Part shown: one piece after another, positions 1 through 6,700 of the stretch
How positions within the stretch are numbered: the first letter of the stretch is position 1
Layout: each line of letters starts with the position of its first letter
Assembly (NCBI GenBank): GCA_014728185.1
Contig: WJMB01000372.1
Coordinates: 1 to 9,029 of the forward strand
DNA length: 9,029 nucleotides
Direction: 5' to 3'
Source of the DNA: Candidatus Coatesiibacteriota bacterium
GTDB lineage: Bacteria > RBG-13-66-14
Notes under the pieces: model-generated
Seen by the model: the letters and a program-made list of their open reading frames with translations, nothing else
Databases searched by the model: none
What the model was told of the DNA's origin: nothing
Made by a program: the position numbers and the translations under genes

Positions 1-1
1 C

Positions 2-649
2 GAGGAGCACCGGCATCGCCTGGAGGCGCTGCAGCAGCGTCTGGAGGTTTTCACCCGACGTGTTTACGATTACGCGGGTATGCAGTGGTCCTGCTTCCTT
101 TCCGTGCTCTCGATTATCAACGCCCTGGAGGCCCGCGACACTTACTCCCGGGGTCACTCCGAGCGGGTGATGCGCTACGCGGTGCGCCTGGGCCGCGCGG
201 TGGGGCTGAGCCAGAGCGAGATGTTCCAGTTGCGCTTCGCCGCGGTGCTGCACGACGTGGGCAAGCTCGGTCTGGCCGAGGACATCCTGGGCAAGGACAC
301 TCCGCTGGACGAAAGCGAGTGGGTCGTGGTCCGTCGCCACCCCATCGTCGGCGAGGCCCTGGTCGGGGTGACCGAGGAGCTCAAGCCGGTGGCCAAGATC
401 ATCCGTTATCACCATGAGCGCTGGGACGGCGAGGGCTACCCCAACCGTCTGGCCGGCGAGGACATCCCCCTGCTTTCCCGTATCCTGTCCATCGCCGAGG
501 CCTTCGACGCCATGACCTCGGAGCGTCCCTTCCGCCACCCGCTGACCGCCGAGCGGGCCACCCTGGAGCTCCAGGGCAACGCCGGGCAGCAGTTCGAGCC
601 GCGCCTGGTGGATCTCTTCATCGAGAACGAGTGCTACCGCGAGCCCTGA
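2..649 (+). CDS. HD-GYP domain protein, C-terminal part (5' end outside window)
   Basis: The frame is open from the window edge to a TGA at 647-649, so 215 residues of a longer protein are visible. The first 25 or so residues (EEHRHRLEALQQ...) are charged and helical, like the coiled-coil linker that usually joins a sensor or receiver domain to HD-GYP. In fragment numbering the HD-GYP signature is complete: H52, HDVGK (84-88), H113, HHERWDGEGYP (137-147) and D169 in AEAFDAMTS. These are the metal ligands and the GYP motif of the family, whose characterised members hydrolyse cyclic di-GMP, or cGAMP in a subset. The protein is probably a cytosolic or membrane-anchored signalling enzyme. The sensor domain lies outside the window, so the input signal is unknown. 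The internal ATG at 80 falls just before the domain and is unlikely to be the true start. Family assignment is firm; substrate is inferred. Confidence 0.93.
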   Translation, partial: EEHRHRLEALQQRLEVFTRRVYDYAGMQWSCFLSVLSIINALEARDTYSRGHSERVMRYAVRLGRAVGLSQSEMFQLRFAAVLHDVGKLGLAEDILGKDTPLDESEWVVVRRHPIVGEALVGVTEELKPVAKIIRYHHERWDGEGYPNRLAGEDIPLLSRILSIAEAFDAMTSERPFRHPLTAERATLELQGNAGQQFEPRLVDLFIENECYREP

Positions 650-674
650 GGCGCCAGCAGTTTATTGTTTCACC

Positions 675-703
675 ATCGGGGACGGCCCTGCCGTCCCCGA
701 TTT
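675..703 (+). terminator. Intrinsic terminator after the HD-GYP gene
   Basis: A perfect 11-bp stem (ATCGGGGACGG, 675-685, with its complement at 691-701) closes a 5-nt loop. It lies 25 nt after the HD-GYP stop codon. The following T run is short (701-703, then ATACACA), so the stem is clear but the U tract is weak. Confidence 0.7.
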
Positions 704-732
704 ATACACAGCAGGCGGAGTATTAGGAAAAC

Positions 733-876
733 ATGATTACCGATCTACTATCACCAGCTTATCGCTTCCACATTGAGGGTGCTTTGATTGCCGTCAAATT
801 ATTGTTGATATCCGGGTATGAACACAGGCAGATCATCAGAAGGCTTAAGATTACCACTGAAGCCTTGTCATTTTGA
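733..876 (+). CDS. Possible 47-residue helix-turn-helix micro-protein
   Basis: ATG at 733 opens a 47-codon frame ending with TGA at 874-876; an in-frame TAG at 724-726 limits the 5' end. AGGA at 725-728 lies 4 nt before the ATG and could serve as ribosome binding site. The C-terminal half, SGYEHRQIIRRLKITTEALS, fits the spacing of a LuxR or sigma region 4 type helix-turn-helix: Gly at the start, Ile at the helix centre, then Leu-x-Ile-Thr leading into a recognition helix. The N-terminal half contains a hydrophobic helix (ALIAVKLLLIS). Codon use (ATT, TTA, TTG, AGA) is AT-rich and unlike the neighbouring GC-rich genes, which suggests acquired DNA, a gene remnant, or chance. It is shorter than any intact regulator family I know. 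Without homologues it stays tentative. Confidence 0.35.
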   Translation: MITDLLSPAYRFHIEGALIAVKLLLISGYEHRQIIRRLKITTEALSF

Positions 877-926
877 GCTGTAAAAGGTAAAATATCTCTT
901 TATGGATAATTATCGCACTCTGATGC

Positions 927-955
927 TTGACAAATACGCCTATAGTTTTTTTAAT
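927..955 (+). promoter_or_regulatory. Sigma70-type promoter for the coiled-coil gene
   Basis: TTGACA at 927-932 matches the -35 consensus exactly. After a 17-bp spacer comes TTTAAT at 950-955, one mismatch from TATAAT. Transcription would start near 962 and give a leader of about 60 nt before the ATG at 1021. The surroundings are AT-rich, as expected for a promoter in a GC-rich genome. Confidence 0.6.
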
Positions 956-978
956 GATACCAACTGGTTTCAAGGATA

Positions 979-1020
979 AAAAACACCCCGTTTCTTAACG
1001 AACCTCCAGGGGGTTTTTGT
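979..1020 (+). promoter_or_regulatory. Terminator-like hairpin in the leader, directly before the start codon
   Basis: An A-rich, C-rich left arm (AAAAACACCCC, about 979-989) can pair with GGGGG plus TTTTT at 1009-1018. The pairing is CCCC with GGGG and A/T pairs outside it, with one C/T mismatch. The loop (GTTTCTTAACGAAC...) contains a small GTTT/GAAC stem. The arrangement resembles an intrinsic terminator whose U run ends at the ATG. The same G run (1009-1013) is the only plausible Shine-Dalgarno, 7 nt before the start, so folding would hide it. It could act as an attenuator or a translational lid. Confidence 0.35.
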
Positions 1021-3783
1021 ATGTCCGCTCGCAGAGATCCCAAAGATATCGACAAGGGTGCCGCCGACGAGAGCGCCGAGCGCTGGGAGGACAAGCTCAT
1101 CTCCGAGCTCTCTCTGACCAAGCCCACCGGCGAGACCAACAAGTACCCGCGCATCTCCAAGGAGCTGACCCAGCTCATCGAGCGCGCCGAGGCGATGATC
1201 GGTCGCCTTGGTGAGAGCGCCGATTCGGCACGGGGCAACCTGGACCGAATTTTGGAGAGCCGGGAGGAAATCACCGAGCTGTATCAGCGGGTGGAGGAGT
1301 TTCGTCTCGTCCGCGAGCAGATCTCCAAGGACATCGATTACATCGAGCAGGCCAGCAAGAATATCGAGCGCTCGAAGAAGCGGGTCAAGGACATCTCCTC
1401 GGCCCTGGACGGCCTGGTGGCGGAGACCCGGGGCAAGCTGGAATCCTTCGATGAGCGGATCGCGGCCCACCGCGACGAGCTGGACCGGCTCCATGAGAGC
1501 GGAGAGGACGTCGCCGCGGTCAACCGCCGCGCCGCCGAGGTCGGCGAGGAGCTCAAGGGCCTGGAGGACCGCCGCGCCGCCGTCGCCAAGACCCTCGATG
1601 AGCTCCAGGGGCGCATCGAGGCTGTGACCGAATTGGAGAACAGGCTGACCGAGATCAGCCTGGGCGTCGAGGAGCTGGGGCGCTCCAAGGAGGCCCTGCA
1701 GCAGGACGTGCTGGGCTTCTCCAATCGTCTGGCAACGCTAAACGAGGAGCTCGCGGCCGCCAAGGAGAACTCCTCCCAGATCACCCAGGAACTGGGCCGC
1801 GTCGACGAGTTCCGCGCCAAGGCCGAGGAGCTCAAGAGCTCGGTGGCCTTTATCCGCCAGAAGTTCAAGAGCCTGGAGCAGGAGCGCGAGCTGGTCGAGA
1901 AGGTCGGCGCCGAGCAGGCCAAGCTCAAGGTCATCGTCTGGGACATCGAGGCCCAGATAGAAAAGATGGGCGGGCGCATCGAACAGGTCACCCAGACCCG
2001 CCGGGAGCTCGAGGAGCTGGACTCCCGCCTCGAGAATCTCCGCGGTACCCGGGGCGAGGTCGAGGAGGTCCTCAAGACCGCCCAGAGCGCCACGGCCTCG
2101 GCTGAGAACGTCCGCCAACTCACCGAGGAGCTGCGCCGCGACCTCAACGTGATCGAAGAGAACCGCCGTAAGCTCGACGATCAGCAGCAACGCATCGGCG
2201 CCCTGGACAGCCGGGTGGGAAGGATCGACGGCGCCCTGGGAGGCCTGGAGGCGCGGCTGGGTGAGCTGGACGACCTGGGCCGGCGCCTCGACGAGCTGGG
2301 CAAGCGCGGCGGCGACTTCGAAGATCGTTTGGCCCGCTTGATCGACCGCCGTCCCGCCCTGGAGAGTGCCCTGGGCGTCACCGAGCGCCTGGAGACCGAG
2401 CTGGGCCGTCTGGGCGAGATCGAGGGACGCTTCAACAGCTTCCTCGAGCGCCTCAACGCCGCCAACACCCGCTTGGGCCAGCAGGAGAACCGCCTCGGCC
2501 ACCTCGACTCCCTCGAGGGCCGTCTGAAGTCCCTCGGCGAGGCCGTCGACACCCTGGAAAGCCGGCTGAGCGAACTCAGGCAGATTGAGCAGACGACCAG
2601 CCAACAACTGGAACAGTTGGGCGGGGAGCGCCAGCTCCTCGAACAGGTCGCCGGACGCCTCGACAAGCTGCGCGAGCGCGACGAGCAGTTAAGCGGCCGC
2701 CTGGAGGTCCTCGATCAGCGCCAGCAGACCGTCGGACGCATCGAGGAGCGCATCGCCGGTCTCAACGGGATCATCGAGGACGTCGAGGAGCGCACCAAGC
2801 GACAGCTTGAACGCAAGGGCGAGGTCGAGGAGCTCAACCAGCGCCTGGACGATCTCGACCTGGCCCTGGAGCGGGTCAAGCTCACCGGGGACGAGGTCCG
2901 TCAGCACCAGCGCGAGATCATCCAGTTGGGTGAGAAGGTCGACGATTATCTGGAGCGGGCCCGCGACGTCGAGCGTATCAATCGCGAGGTGGGCACGCTG
3001 GCCGGACGCCTCGAGGCCAGCCGCACCCAGACCCAGGAGGGGCTGGAACGCGCCCAGCGCCTGGCCAAGCAGACCGAGGAATCGCTCAAGGCTCTGCTGG
3101 GTCTGGAGGAGCAGGCGGCCGAGCGCCAGCGGGCCGTCGTCGACGCCGCCGAGCGCACCGACGCCTTCCAGGACAGGCTCGAGCAGTCCCAGGAGAAGCT
3201 GGAGCGCCTGGGTGCGGGCCTGGAGAAACTCGGCGCCCGCTTCGATGAGCAGCAGGGGCGCTTCGGCGAGCTGGAAGCCACCGCCGAGGTCCTCTACCAG
3301 ACCGGGGAGCGCACCCGCCGACTCGACGAGAAGCTGGGCGGATTCGAGAATCGGCTCAAGGAGCTGCTCGAGGTCGGCGAGCAGCTCAGCCTGGTCTCGC
3401 TCCAGGTCAACAGCACCCGCCAACTCATCGAAGAGACGCGCAGCGAGCAGGAACCGCTGATCGACGAGCTGCTGCGGCGCTCCAACGATCTGCGGCAGAC
3501 CTTCGACGCCCAGACCGAGAAGCTGGAGCGGCTTGACGCCGGTTTCGCGGAGCTGGAGGAGCGGGCCAAGCGGGCCGACGAGCTCGAGGGACGCCTGCGG
3601 AGCCTGGGCGAATCCTACGAGGAGCTGGAGATCCGCCAGCGCAACCTGGAGCAACAGTTGGTCGCCGACGAGCAGCGCCAGGCCGAGATCGACTCCCTGC
3701 GCCGCCTGCTCAAGGAGGCCGAGACCAAGCTCAAGGGGCTCACCGGCGAGGGCAAGAACCCGCCTCCGCCTCCGCAGAGCTAG
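1021..3783 (+). CDS. Very long cytosolic coiled-coil protein of unknown function (920 aa)
   Basis: The ATG at 1021 follows a G-rich ribosome binding site (1009-1013), and the frame ends at TAG 3781-3783. There is no signal peptide or membrane segment. Residues 1-45 are polar and contain prolines (7, 35, 43). From residue 44 to 913 only two prolines appear (445 and 812), and I see no cysteine in the whole protein. This stretch is dominated by Glu, Leu, Arg, Gln and Asp in repeating patterns such as RLxxLxxLexRLxeL, typical of long parallel or antiparallel coiled coils. The tail is GKN followed by five prolines (914-918) and QS. No ATPase, hinge or SMC head motif is visible, so this is not an SMC or RecN protein. 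A filament, scaffold or spacer role, like that of long coiled-coil cytoskeletal proteins in bacteria, is possible but inferred. It appears monocistronic, with its own promoter and terminator. Confidence 0.9.
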   Translation: MSARRDPKDIDKGAADESAERWEDKLISELSLTKPTGETNKYPRISKELTQLIERAEAMIGRLGESADSARGNLDRILESREEITELYQRVEEFRLVREQISKDIDYIEQASKNIERSKKRVKDISSALDGLVAETRGKLESFDERIAAHRDELDRLHESGEDVAAVNRRAAEVGEELKGLEDRRAAVAKTLDELQGRIEAVTELENRLTEISLGVEELGRSKEALQQDVLGFSNRLATLNEELAAAKENSSQITQELGRVDEFRAKAEELKSSVAFIRQKFKSLEQERELVEKVGAEQAKLKVIVWDIEAQIEKMGGRIEQVTQTRRELEELDSRLENLRGTRGEVEEVLKTAQSATASAENVRQLTEELRRDLNVIEENRRKLDDQQQRIGALDSRVGRIDGALGGLEARLGELDDLGRRLDELGKRGGDFEDRLARLIDRRPALESALGVTERLETELGRLGEIEGRFNSFLERLNAANTRLGQQENRLGHLDSLEGRLKSLGEAVDTLESRLSELRQIEQTTSQQLEQLGGERQLLEQVAGRLDKLRERDEQLSGRLEVLDQRQQTVGRIEERIAGLNGIIEDVEERTKRQLERKGEVEELNQRLDDLDLALERVKLTGDEVRQHQREIIQLGEKVDDYLERARDVERINREVGTLAGRLEASRTQTQEGLERAQRLAKQTEESLKALLGLEEQAAERQRAVVDAAERTDAFQDRLEQSQEKLERLGAGLEKLGARFDEQQGRFGELEATAEVLYQTGERTRRLDEKLGGFENRLKELLEVGEQLSLVSLQVNSTRQLIEETRSEQEPLIDELLRRSNDLRQTFDAQTEKLERLDAGFAELEERAKRADELEGRLRSLGESYEELEIRQRNLEQQLVADEQRQAEIDSLRRLLKEAETKLKGLTGEGKNPPPPPQS

Positions 3784-3873
3784 GGATCACGCCTGCGCGA
3801 GTCCTGGGACGTCCAGAATCGCAGGTATGGAACTCCCCGGTTCGCAACGCAGCAAGCCCACCAGTATGGAGCA

Positions 3874-3911
3874 GCGGCTCCCGGGTCCATCCCCGAGAGC
3901 CGCACTTTTTT
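3874..3911 (+). terminator. Strong intrinsic terminator after the coiled-coil gene
   Basis: GCGGCTC (3874-3880) pairs with GAGCCGC (3897-3903). Inside, after one C/A mismatch, CGGG (3882-3885) pairs with CCCG (3892-3895) around a 6-nt loop. Six T residues follow at 3906-3911. It lies 90 nt after the stop codon and reads in the sense direction. Confidence 0.85.
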
Positions 3912-4371
3912 ACATCCACCCGTTCTCCGCGCCGATGCGTCCCGCCTTATCGTCTTAACACCCACCGAAGGCGGGTTGAAGATCAACTCTTCTCTGTTAT
4001 CCGAGAGACGCTGTCGTAACCGTTAGGGATCGCATACACCTTTTGGACCGGACCGGATTGTAACTCGCTGATAATACGCGTGATGATCCTTGTGCACCTT
4101 TCAGGAAGCGGGTAGGAGCAAGTGGCGGCCAATAATGGCGTGATCTTCAGCTAGCCTGGAAATCGCACACTTGTATATGCTCTGACAGCAGATGGCCACT
4201 GGCTCCTAAGTATCGTAATAACAAGCAATAAGGGTTTGCCAAATGAATGCGTTAAAAATAAGCGAAGCATATCCGGGTGGATATTTCGGCCCGGCAAGCC
4301 GCTCCGAACCAGCCTGCTTTGACCGAGCACTTCAAAGGAGCCTAAGGGAATCTAAGCATTTAAGATTATAC
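3912..4371. other. Intergenic stretch without recognisable gene
   Basis: About 460 bp between two converging units. GC content is visibly lower than in the genes, stops are frequent in all frames, and the short frames do not resemble proteins. Small hairpins occur: ACCC/GGGT around CC-GAA-GG near 3962-3979, and a perfect ATATCC-GGGT-GGATAT hairpin at 4269-4284. Neither has a T run. I see no RNA gene. Confidence 0.5.
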
Positions 4372-4399
4372 TAATAAAGAAACGGGCAATCAGCCCGTT
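4372..4399 (-). terminator. Intrinsic terminator of the macro domain gene
   Basis: On the minus strand AACGGGC (4399-4393), a 5-nt loop and GCCCGTT (4387-4381) form a perfect 7-bp stem. It is followed by the T-rich tail TTCTTTATT. It begins about 32 nt after the stop codon of the macro domain gene. Confidence 0.75.
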
Positions 4400-4431
4400 G
4401 TCGGCGTGACGTCATTGCCGAGGCCGGAGGA

Positions 4432-4965
4432 TCAGCCCAGGTCCGCGAAGACCTCGCTGAAGACGCGGTAGGCTCGGGGGCCGAAGAGGACCAGACGAAC
4501 CTCTTTGAGGTTGTGGAACGGGTTTTCGTCGTCCAGGGCCTCACGGATGGAGCGGGCGCAGTCCTCGAGGGCCACTCCGCCCACGCCGGTGCCCAGGGCG
4601 GGCAGGGCGACGACGGCGGCGCCCAGCTCGTCGGCCAGCTCCAGGGCGGCCCGGGCCGCCCGGTAGATGATCTCCGGTGTCGTCTCCAGGTCCTGGCCCA
4701 TCACCGCGGTGTGGACGATCCAGCGGGCGTCGAGCTGTCCGGCCGAGGTGGCCGCGGCTGTGCCGACCTCGATGGGTCCCTTGGCCATCGCCTCCCGCTC
4801 GATCTCGATTCCGCCGGCCTTCTTCAGCGCACCGGCCACGCCGGAGCCCATCCAGAGGTGGTTGTTGGCCGCGTTGACCAACACGTCGCAGCTCTGCTCG
4901 GTGATGTCGCCCTTGAGGATCAGCAGAGAGAGGCCGTTCAGGGTGTGCTCTTGTTTTTCAGTCAA
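4432..4965 (-). CDS. Stand-alone macro domain protein (ADP-ribose binding; possible ADP-ribosyl hydrolase or deacetylase)
   Basis: The 177-residue protein is one whole macro domain (Appr-1''-p processing, COG2110-like). Visible motifs are GDIT (19-22), VNAANN (30-35), the glycine loop MGSGVAGALKKAGG (39-52) and PALGTGVGG (122-130), which together form the ADP-ribose pocket. Related enzymes remove ADP-ribose from proteins or deacetylate O-acetyl-ADP-ribose. MacroD-type enzymes have an Asp in the GGGVDG loop; here that site is Ala44, as in Af1521-type domains, so catalysis is less certain than binding. The start is TTG at 4965-4963: AGGAAG (4977-4972) lies 6 nt upstream, an in-frame TAG at 4989-4987 blocks extension, and no closer ATG keeps the GDIT strand. 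It is cytosolic, with its own promoter and terminator. No ADP-ribosyltransferase is adjacent, so the partner is unknown. Confidence 0.93.
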   Translation of the reverse strand: MTEKQEHTLNGLSLLILKGDITEQSCDVLVNAANNHLWMGSGVAGALKKAGGIEIEREAMAKGPIEVGTAAATSAGQLDARWIVHTAVMGQDLETTPEIIYRAARAALELADELGAAVVALPALGTGVGGVALEDCARSIREALDDENPFHNLKEVRLVLFGPRAYRVFSEVFADLG

Positions 4966-5029
4966 ACTGGACTTCCTCTCGGAAAACTATGTAAATTGCG
5001 TGAATTAAGATATCGCCTCACGGCTATAA

Positions 5030-5058
5030 ATTATGCGAAAGCGGGCGCCCGGGGTCAA
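5030..5058 (-). promoter_or_regulatory. Sigma70-type promoter for the macro domain gene
   Basis: On the minus strand TTGACC (5058-5053) and CATAAT (5035-5030) are separated by exactly 17 bp; each box has one mismatch from consensus. Transcription would begin near 5023, about 58 nt before the TTG start. The 17-bp spacer contains one arm of the GC-rich inverted repeat at 5041-5092. Confidence 0.6.
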
Positions 5059-5092
5059 GGAAAACCCGGGGAACCCCACCTCCGGCGCCCGC
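5041..5092. repeat. GC-rich inverted repeat overlapping the macro promoter
   Basis: GCGGGCGCC (5041-5049) and GGCGCCCGC (5084-5092) are perfect 9-bp complements 34 bp apart. Between them CCCGGG (5048-5053) can pair with CCCGGG (5065-5070). The repeat covers the -35 box and part of the spacer of the minus-strand promoter, so it could be an operator. Alternatively it could form a hairpin for transcripts coming from the right; on the minus strand only TTT follows, so it would be a poor terminator. Confidence 0.5.
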
Positions 5093-5265
5093 GTGGTATA
5101 TAATGACACCGTCAGCGCCTTGATTGGAGCCTCGCGACCACGAGCCGTCGACAAACGACCTTTAATTATCTGGCCCGGCCGGCCGCTGGCGGATTTGCCG
5201 GTTTACCGTGTGATGGTTTTCTTTCAGTCCCTTTCAGTATTCCGGGGCGGACAGGCTCAATTGGC

Positions 5266-5877
5266 TCAGGCATAACACACGATCCTGGACCAGTTATCGT
5301 GCAATCCTACGCCATCTTCAATCGAAAAGCGGCGGATATGGGTAGTCGAACAGAGCACCGGGTTACGGTCTTTCATTAGCAGCGCTCTCTAGCCATAAGC
5401 GTATGTCAATAGGCGCACTGGGGTCCTATCGGCACCTTCGGGGTTGATAGCGTCAAGCGGATTGGAGAGCATCGAGACGTCAAATGGGGCATCCAGGGTA
5501 TCTGGAAACCCGTTTAGCAGTCATTGACACTTCAATTGAGATGATTGTGGCAGATACCTGGGCTCTCCTATACTCTGGAGGACCGTTTGGTCGGCCCGGG
5601 CCTGTTTGATCAACTGCTTGAAGCAATCTTCGTCGACGCTGCAGATAACAACCAAGCCGTTCACTGAGATGAGCTGACTACAAGCAAGCAGCGGTGATGT
5701 AATGCTCGAAGCCAAAGTGATATCGGTGCAGTCTCCTATCAGCAGCATTAACGAGTTAGGTCGGAGCTCCGGGTTGCGGATGGCTGATCCAGGATCGTTT
5801 ATCCTGTCTTGAGAAATAATCGCAAGCGACCATTGGGATAACCCTGCTCGTTTCGTTTCCTCGCTTATCCCTCGCTG
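5266..5877 (-). pseudogene. Stop-poor frame, possible remnant of a STAS-like gene
   Basis: One minus-strand frame is open from just after a TGA at 5880-5878 to a TGA at 5523-5521 (118 sense codons). It continues to 5266 with only one further stop (TAG, 5391-5389). There is no ATG or GTG before the internal ATG at 5748, and that ATG has no ribosome binding site. The part from 5748, MLLIGDCTDITLASSITSPL and onwards, has the strand-loop-helix rhythm of a STAS (anti-sigma antagonist) domain: D-x-T-DIT-x-x-SS, a helix with LL, then NGLVVICSV and a second helix. The resemblance is weak and the serine region is not canonical. Codon use is much less GC-biased than in neighbouring genes. It may be a decayed gene or simply chance. 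Confidence 0.25.
5279..5798. repeat. Inverted repeat bracketing a 520-bp AT-richer segment
   Basis: ACGATCCTGGACCAG (5279-5293) recurs in inverted orientation at 5784-5798 (reverse complement ACGATCCTGGATCAG), matching at 14 of 15 positions. With one gap and several transitions the similarity continues inward for about another 14 bp (ATC...GCAA..CC in both arms). The size and form would suit a small non-autonomous element or a decayed insertion sequence. I see no convincing target-site duplication, and no transposase motif in the enclosed frame. Confidence 0.35.
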
Positions 5878-5939
5878 TCAGACGGCTAAGCAACCCACAC
5901 AAGCATTAAGCGGACAACCAACCCCTTGATAGTGACGGA

Positions 5940-5960
5940 CGCCGGCGGCTTTCGCCGGCG
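5940..5960 (+). promoter_or_regulatory. Stable hairpin in the leader of the metallopeptidase operon
   Basis: CGCCGGCG occurs at 5940-5947 and again at 5953-5960. The octamer is self-complementary, so the two copies form a perfect 8-bp stem around GCTTT. No T run follows. It ends 44 nt before the start codon and leaves the ribosome binding site free, so mRNA protection is more likely than termination. Confidence 0.45.
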
Positions 5961-6004
5961 GACGGGAACCCGGCGGCCGACGGACCGCCCCCCGGAGGTT
6001 ACCG

Positions 6005-6700
6005 ATGTTCTTCGGCTGGTTCTACATGGACTGGACACTCGTTTTCATGGTGCCCGGCCTGCTGCTGGGTCTCTGGGCCCAGTGGCTGGTCAACTCCCGC
6101 TTCAAGCGCTACTCGAAGGTCCGCGCCCGCTCCGGCCTCTCCGGAGCCCAGTTGGCCGCGGCGCTGCTTGCCGACGCCGGACTCGGCGACGTCGAGATCC
6201 GGGTGGTCGGCGGGCGGTTGAGCGACCACTACGATCCCCGACGGCGGCGACTCAGCCTCTCCGCCGAGGTGGCCCACTCGGCCTCGGTGGCCGCCCTGGG
6301 CGTGGCCGCCCACGAGACCGGGCACGCCGTCCAGCACGCCCGCGGCTACTTCCCCCTGCACCTGCGCAACGCCGTGGTCCCGGCGACCAGGCTCGGCTCC
6401 TGGCTGTTCATCCCCCTGTTCATCGCCGGGCTGATCTTCGCCTCGGAGCCTTTGGTCTGGATCGGCATCGGCCTGTTCGCCATCGTGATCTTCTTCCAGT
6501 TGATCACCCTGCCGGTGGAGTTCAACGCCAGCCGCCGGGCCCTGACCCTGTTGCGCGAAGGGGCCTATCTGGACGGCGGGGAGCTCGAGGGGGCGCGCAA
6601 GGTCCTCGGCGCCGCGGCGATGACCTACGTGGCCTCCCTGGTGACCAGCCTGCTGGTGCTGCTGCGCCTGCTGTTCATCTCCGGAGCGCTGCGCCGATGA
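6005..6700 (+). CDS. yugP: YugP-type membrane zinc metallopeptidase
   Basis: The 231-residue protein fits the YugP / neutral zinc metallopeptidase family (COG2738, Zn_peptidase_2) over its full length. An N-terminal membrane helix (about 10-29) is followed by the family block GLSGAQLAAALL, LSDHYDP (72-78), and the zinc motif HETGH (103-107) inside VAAHETGHAVQ. Two further hydrophobic helices span about 132-168. TLPVEFNAS (168-176) supplies Glu172, the probable third zinc ligand. The C-terminal part AAAMTYVASLVTSLLVLL is another membrane stretch. The active site probably lies at the cytoplasmic membrane; substrates of the family are not known to me. GGAGG at 5994-5998 lies 6 nt before the ATG, which fixes the start. 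Its TGA overlaps the next ATG (ATGA, 6697-6700), so it heads a translationally coupled operon. I am very sure of the family. Confidence 0.95.
   Translation: MFFGWFYMDWTLVFMVPGLLLGLWAQWLVNSRFKRYSKVRARSGLSGAQLAAALLADAGLGDVEIRVVGGRLSDHYDPRRRRLSLSAEVAHSASVAALGVAAHETGHAVQHARGYFPLHLRNAVVPATRLGSWLFIPLFIAGLIFASEPLVWIGIGLFAIVIFFQLITLPVEFNASRRALTLLREGAYLDGGELEGARKVLGAAAMTYVASLVTSLLVLLRLLFISGALRR

Noticed and set aside
1738..3654. Long minus-strand open frames (289 and 321 codons) opposite the coiled-coil gene
   Set aside because: They are Leu/Ala-rich mirror images of Glu/Arg-rich codons in GC-rich DNA, with no start signals or domains. The plus-strand frame has the credible coiled-coil pattern.
4513..5103. 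Plus-strand frame of 196 codons opposite the macro domain gene
   Set aside because: The opposite strand has all macro domain motifs, a ribosome binding site, a promoter and a terminator. This frame has low-complexity Gly/Val content and no motif.
5099..5104. Perfect TATAAT on the plus strand
   Set aside because: No -35-like hexamer at 16-18 bp upstream (the site reads CCACCT) and no gene follows downstream.
5926..6696. Upstream extension of the second operon gene through the metallopeptidase
   Set aside because: It is an Arg/Pro/Gly-rich out-of-frame shadow. The ATG at 6697 in the ATGA overlap is the credible start.
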